Origin: Serripes groenlandicus | Lineage: Eukaryota; Mollusca; Bivalvia; Cardiida; Cardiidae | Assembly: GCA_031761405.1 (NCBI GenBank) | Contig: JASEVX010000003.1 | Span: forward strand, 113,835,831-113,899,830 | Length of the DNA stretch: 64,000 nt | Direction: 5' to 3' | Part shown: in pieces, positions 62,731-64,000 of the stretch | Layout: each line of letters opens with the position of its first letter | Position numbering within the stretch: the first letter of the stretch is position 1 | Program-made: the position numbers and the translations under genes | Notes under the pieces: model-generated | What the model was told of the DNA's origin: nothing | Database searches by the model: none | The model's input: only the letters and a program-made list of their open reading frames with translations

Positions 62731-63119
62731 GTCCAGTTCATGCTAATCGCCTAAAACCCTACTATAATCCTGCGTTAAGACCTACAAACGTACCTAATGA
62801 ATTGATAGGGCAAGAGACAGATGAAATTGTGTTAGAGCAAGATGATGAAGTACAGGTAGAAGATCAGAATGAAAATAATGAACCTGAGACGAATCTAAAT
62901 GAAAAGAGAAATAATGAAAACTGGGAATTTGAGAAAATATTAAAAGCATCTTATCATAAGAGCTCTTTAGTATATAAAGTTAAGTACAGAAACCAGGAAA
63001 ATAAATGCAAAAGTGTCTGGATTTATAGTGGTGACTTACCAGAGAATACAAGAAAAGCATTTCATACTAAATACACCTTTTCAGGAAAAGCCCGTAAACG
63101 GCCACACATGGTAAATTAA
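62724..63119 (+). CDS. C-terminal end of pol with a chromodomain-like segment
   Basis: Same frame as the main pol ORF and begins with the VHANRLKPYY motif that follows GPY/F in gypsy integrases. Then an acidic Glu/Asn-rich linker (about residues 26-68), then NWEFEKILKASYHKSSLVYK and VKYRNQENKCKSVWIYSGDL, which has the spacing of a chromodomain (E-K-I-L ... Y-x-V-K-Y ... W ... L). This would target integration to certain chromatin in chromoviruses; here it is a fold guess. It is not a separate gene. Confidence 0.6.
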   Translation: MKSPVHANRLKPYYNPALRPTNVPNELIGQETDEIVLEQDDEVQVEDQNENNEPETNLNEKRNNENWEFEKILKASYHKSSLVYKVKYRNQENKCKSVWIYSGDLPENTRKAFHTKYTFSGKARKRPHMVN

Positions 63120-63912
63120 ATATACAAAAATGTTTAAATGCACAAACATTATCAATTATCAGCATGGTAAGCAGTAAAATATAAATGATGTTAGTTTGTG
63201 TCTTACTTATTGAGGTAAGCTGTGTCTTCTAAATTCTAAATTAAAACCTGCAGGTTAACTTTGGTTTAATATTTACAAGGGGTGGGTGATACAGACTATT
63301 TACAATTACTGTGACTTAACTCGTTATTTATCATAAAATGTCTTGTCGTAATGCATAGTTTGATAATTGAGCCTTCTTAAAATGTAGGATAAAAGAAAAT
63401 GAAGGAATAGTTCAATATGGTGTCTATTTAAAATGTTTAAATGAAACGGGTGATGGCATACATGTGATACATTAATGTTGATAAAATAGCAACAATACCA
63501 TTAAATATCTTTGCATTGAGTTTCCCTTGCAGTAAATTATAGGTGGCATTTTGAAGAGGTTGTTCATTGGTTGTACCTACATTTAGGACAATTCAGTTGT
63601 TTCAAACATATATTATGTATTTCTTATTACATTGCTATGTTCATAAATTTGTGTTATATATGGGGACAGTGTTGGAGTATTGGATAATACTCAATTACTG
63701 AATTATCAGTATCATTTCTGGTTTGTTCCTTTTTGCATTGTGTCGAAATGTAATGTTTTGTTTATTCAAATCGGTCCAACCTTTGAGAGTGATGTATATA
63801 TATGAACCACAATATTGCGATTTGTTTAACATGTTTTGTTTTTGATATTAAGTCAGGTTCATTTCCACCCAGATGAAGTTTGCGGAGCAAACTTAACAGG
63901 GGTCGGTGCATG
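63120..63912 (+). other. Non-coding tail of the retrotransposon before the 3' LTR
   Basis: About 790 bp without a long frame. The polypurine tract expected just before the LTR is weak; acaggggtcggtgca at about 63895-63910 is the best candidate. Confidence 0.6.
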
Positions 63913-64000
63913 TGTCACCAAGGCATTTTAATGTTGAATAGGTTGATTGATTGTATGAATGTGAATTATGTAATATCTATAGGTCAGTATGGTTTCTGGC
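63913..64000 (+). repeat. 3' long terminal repeat (first 88 bp only)
   Basis: Identical to 57589-57676 over all 88 bp; cut by the window end. Confidence 0.95.

Larger units (their letters stand above)
57589..64000 (+). mobile_element. Ty3/gypsy LTR retrotransposon, nearly complete (3' LTR cut by window end)
   Basis: Order: 5' LTR, primer-binding site, gag, protease-RT-RNase H-integrase, a C-terminal extension, a non-coding tail, and the first 88 bp of the 3' LTR. RT before integrase places it in Ty3/gypsy. No env-like frame is present. The 88 bp of LTR that can be compared are identical, which suggests a recent insertion. The 5' flank is an old MITE remnant (57330-57580). Confidence 0.95.

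Overview
The window is animal nuclear DNA: AT-rich, with short exons in long introns, canonical GT/AG splice sites, and very dense interspersed repeats. The repeats point to a bivalve mollusc. They include pearl/HINE-like elements with tandem cores of about 145-175 bp, tRNA-derived SINEs ending in a tail like 'gttgaaaacggcgttaaaccc', and many short palindromic MITEs. The species cannot be named from sequence alone.

Layout. (1) 5,652-23,889, minus strand: a complete GSK-3 kinase gene, nine coding positions encoding 421 residues. The fourth position exists as two 111-bp exons in tandem (18,156-18,266 and 17,749-17,859). They have the same phase and encode alternative versions of the kinase hinge, so they look mutually exclusive. 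The intron between them carries a strong inverted repeat. (2) 23,890-34,464: promoter side of GSK-3, then intergenic DNA with a foldback element (27,602-28,731) and nested pearl-like elements. (3) 34,465-49,430, plus strand: a seven-exon gene whose product resembles SNAPC2, a subunit of the snRNA-activating complex. It has an N-terminal SANT/Myb-like motif and a C-terminal SLNPLCLPISLL motif. A 200-N assembly gap lies in one intron and may hide an exon. (4) 49,998-57,588: intergenic repeats, including a three-deep nest of pearl-like elements. (5) 57,589-64,000: a young Ty3/gypsy LTR retrotransposon, cut by the window end.

Repeats make up most of the rest. About thirty copies or remnants of a TTAA-bounded hairpin MITE are scattered through both genes. 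Two copies of a second MITE have unrelated ends but a similar central palindrome. Pearl/HINE-like elements (called families a, b, c, d and f here) share a 5' hairpin, a TCCGTC-rich spacer, a tandem core and a 3' hairpin followed by TCTTGTT. They sit inside one another up to four deep. A 50-bp minisatellite has grown from the end of a MITE inside the SNAPC2-like gene.

The two cellular genes have no obvious functional link: GSK-3 is a signalling kinase and the SNAPC2-like protein would act in snRNA transcription. The strongest candidates for something undescribed are the GSK-3 hinge exon pair with its intronic stem, the empty-site evidence for how the pearl-like elements insert, and the in-frame gag-UAG-pol junction of the retrotransposon.
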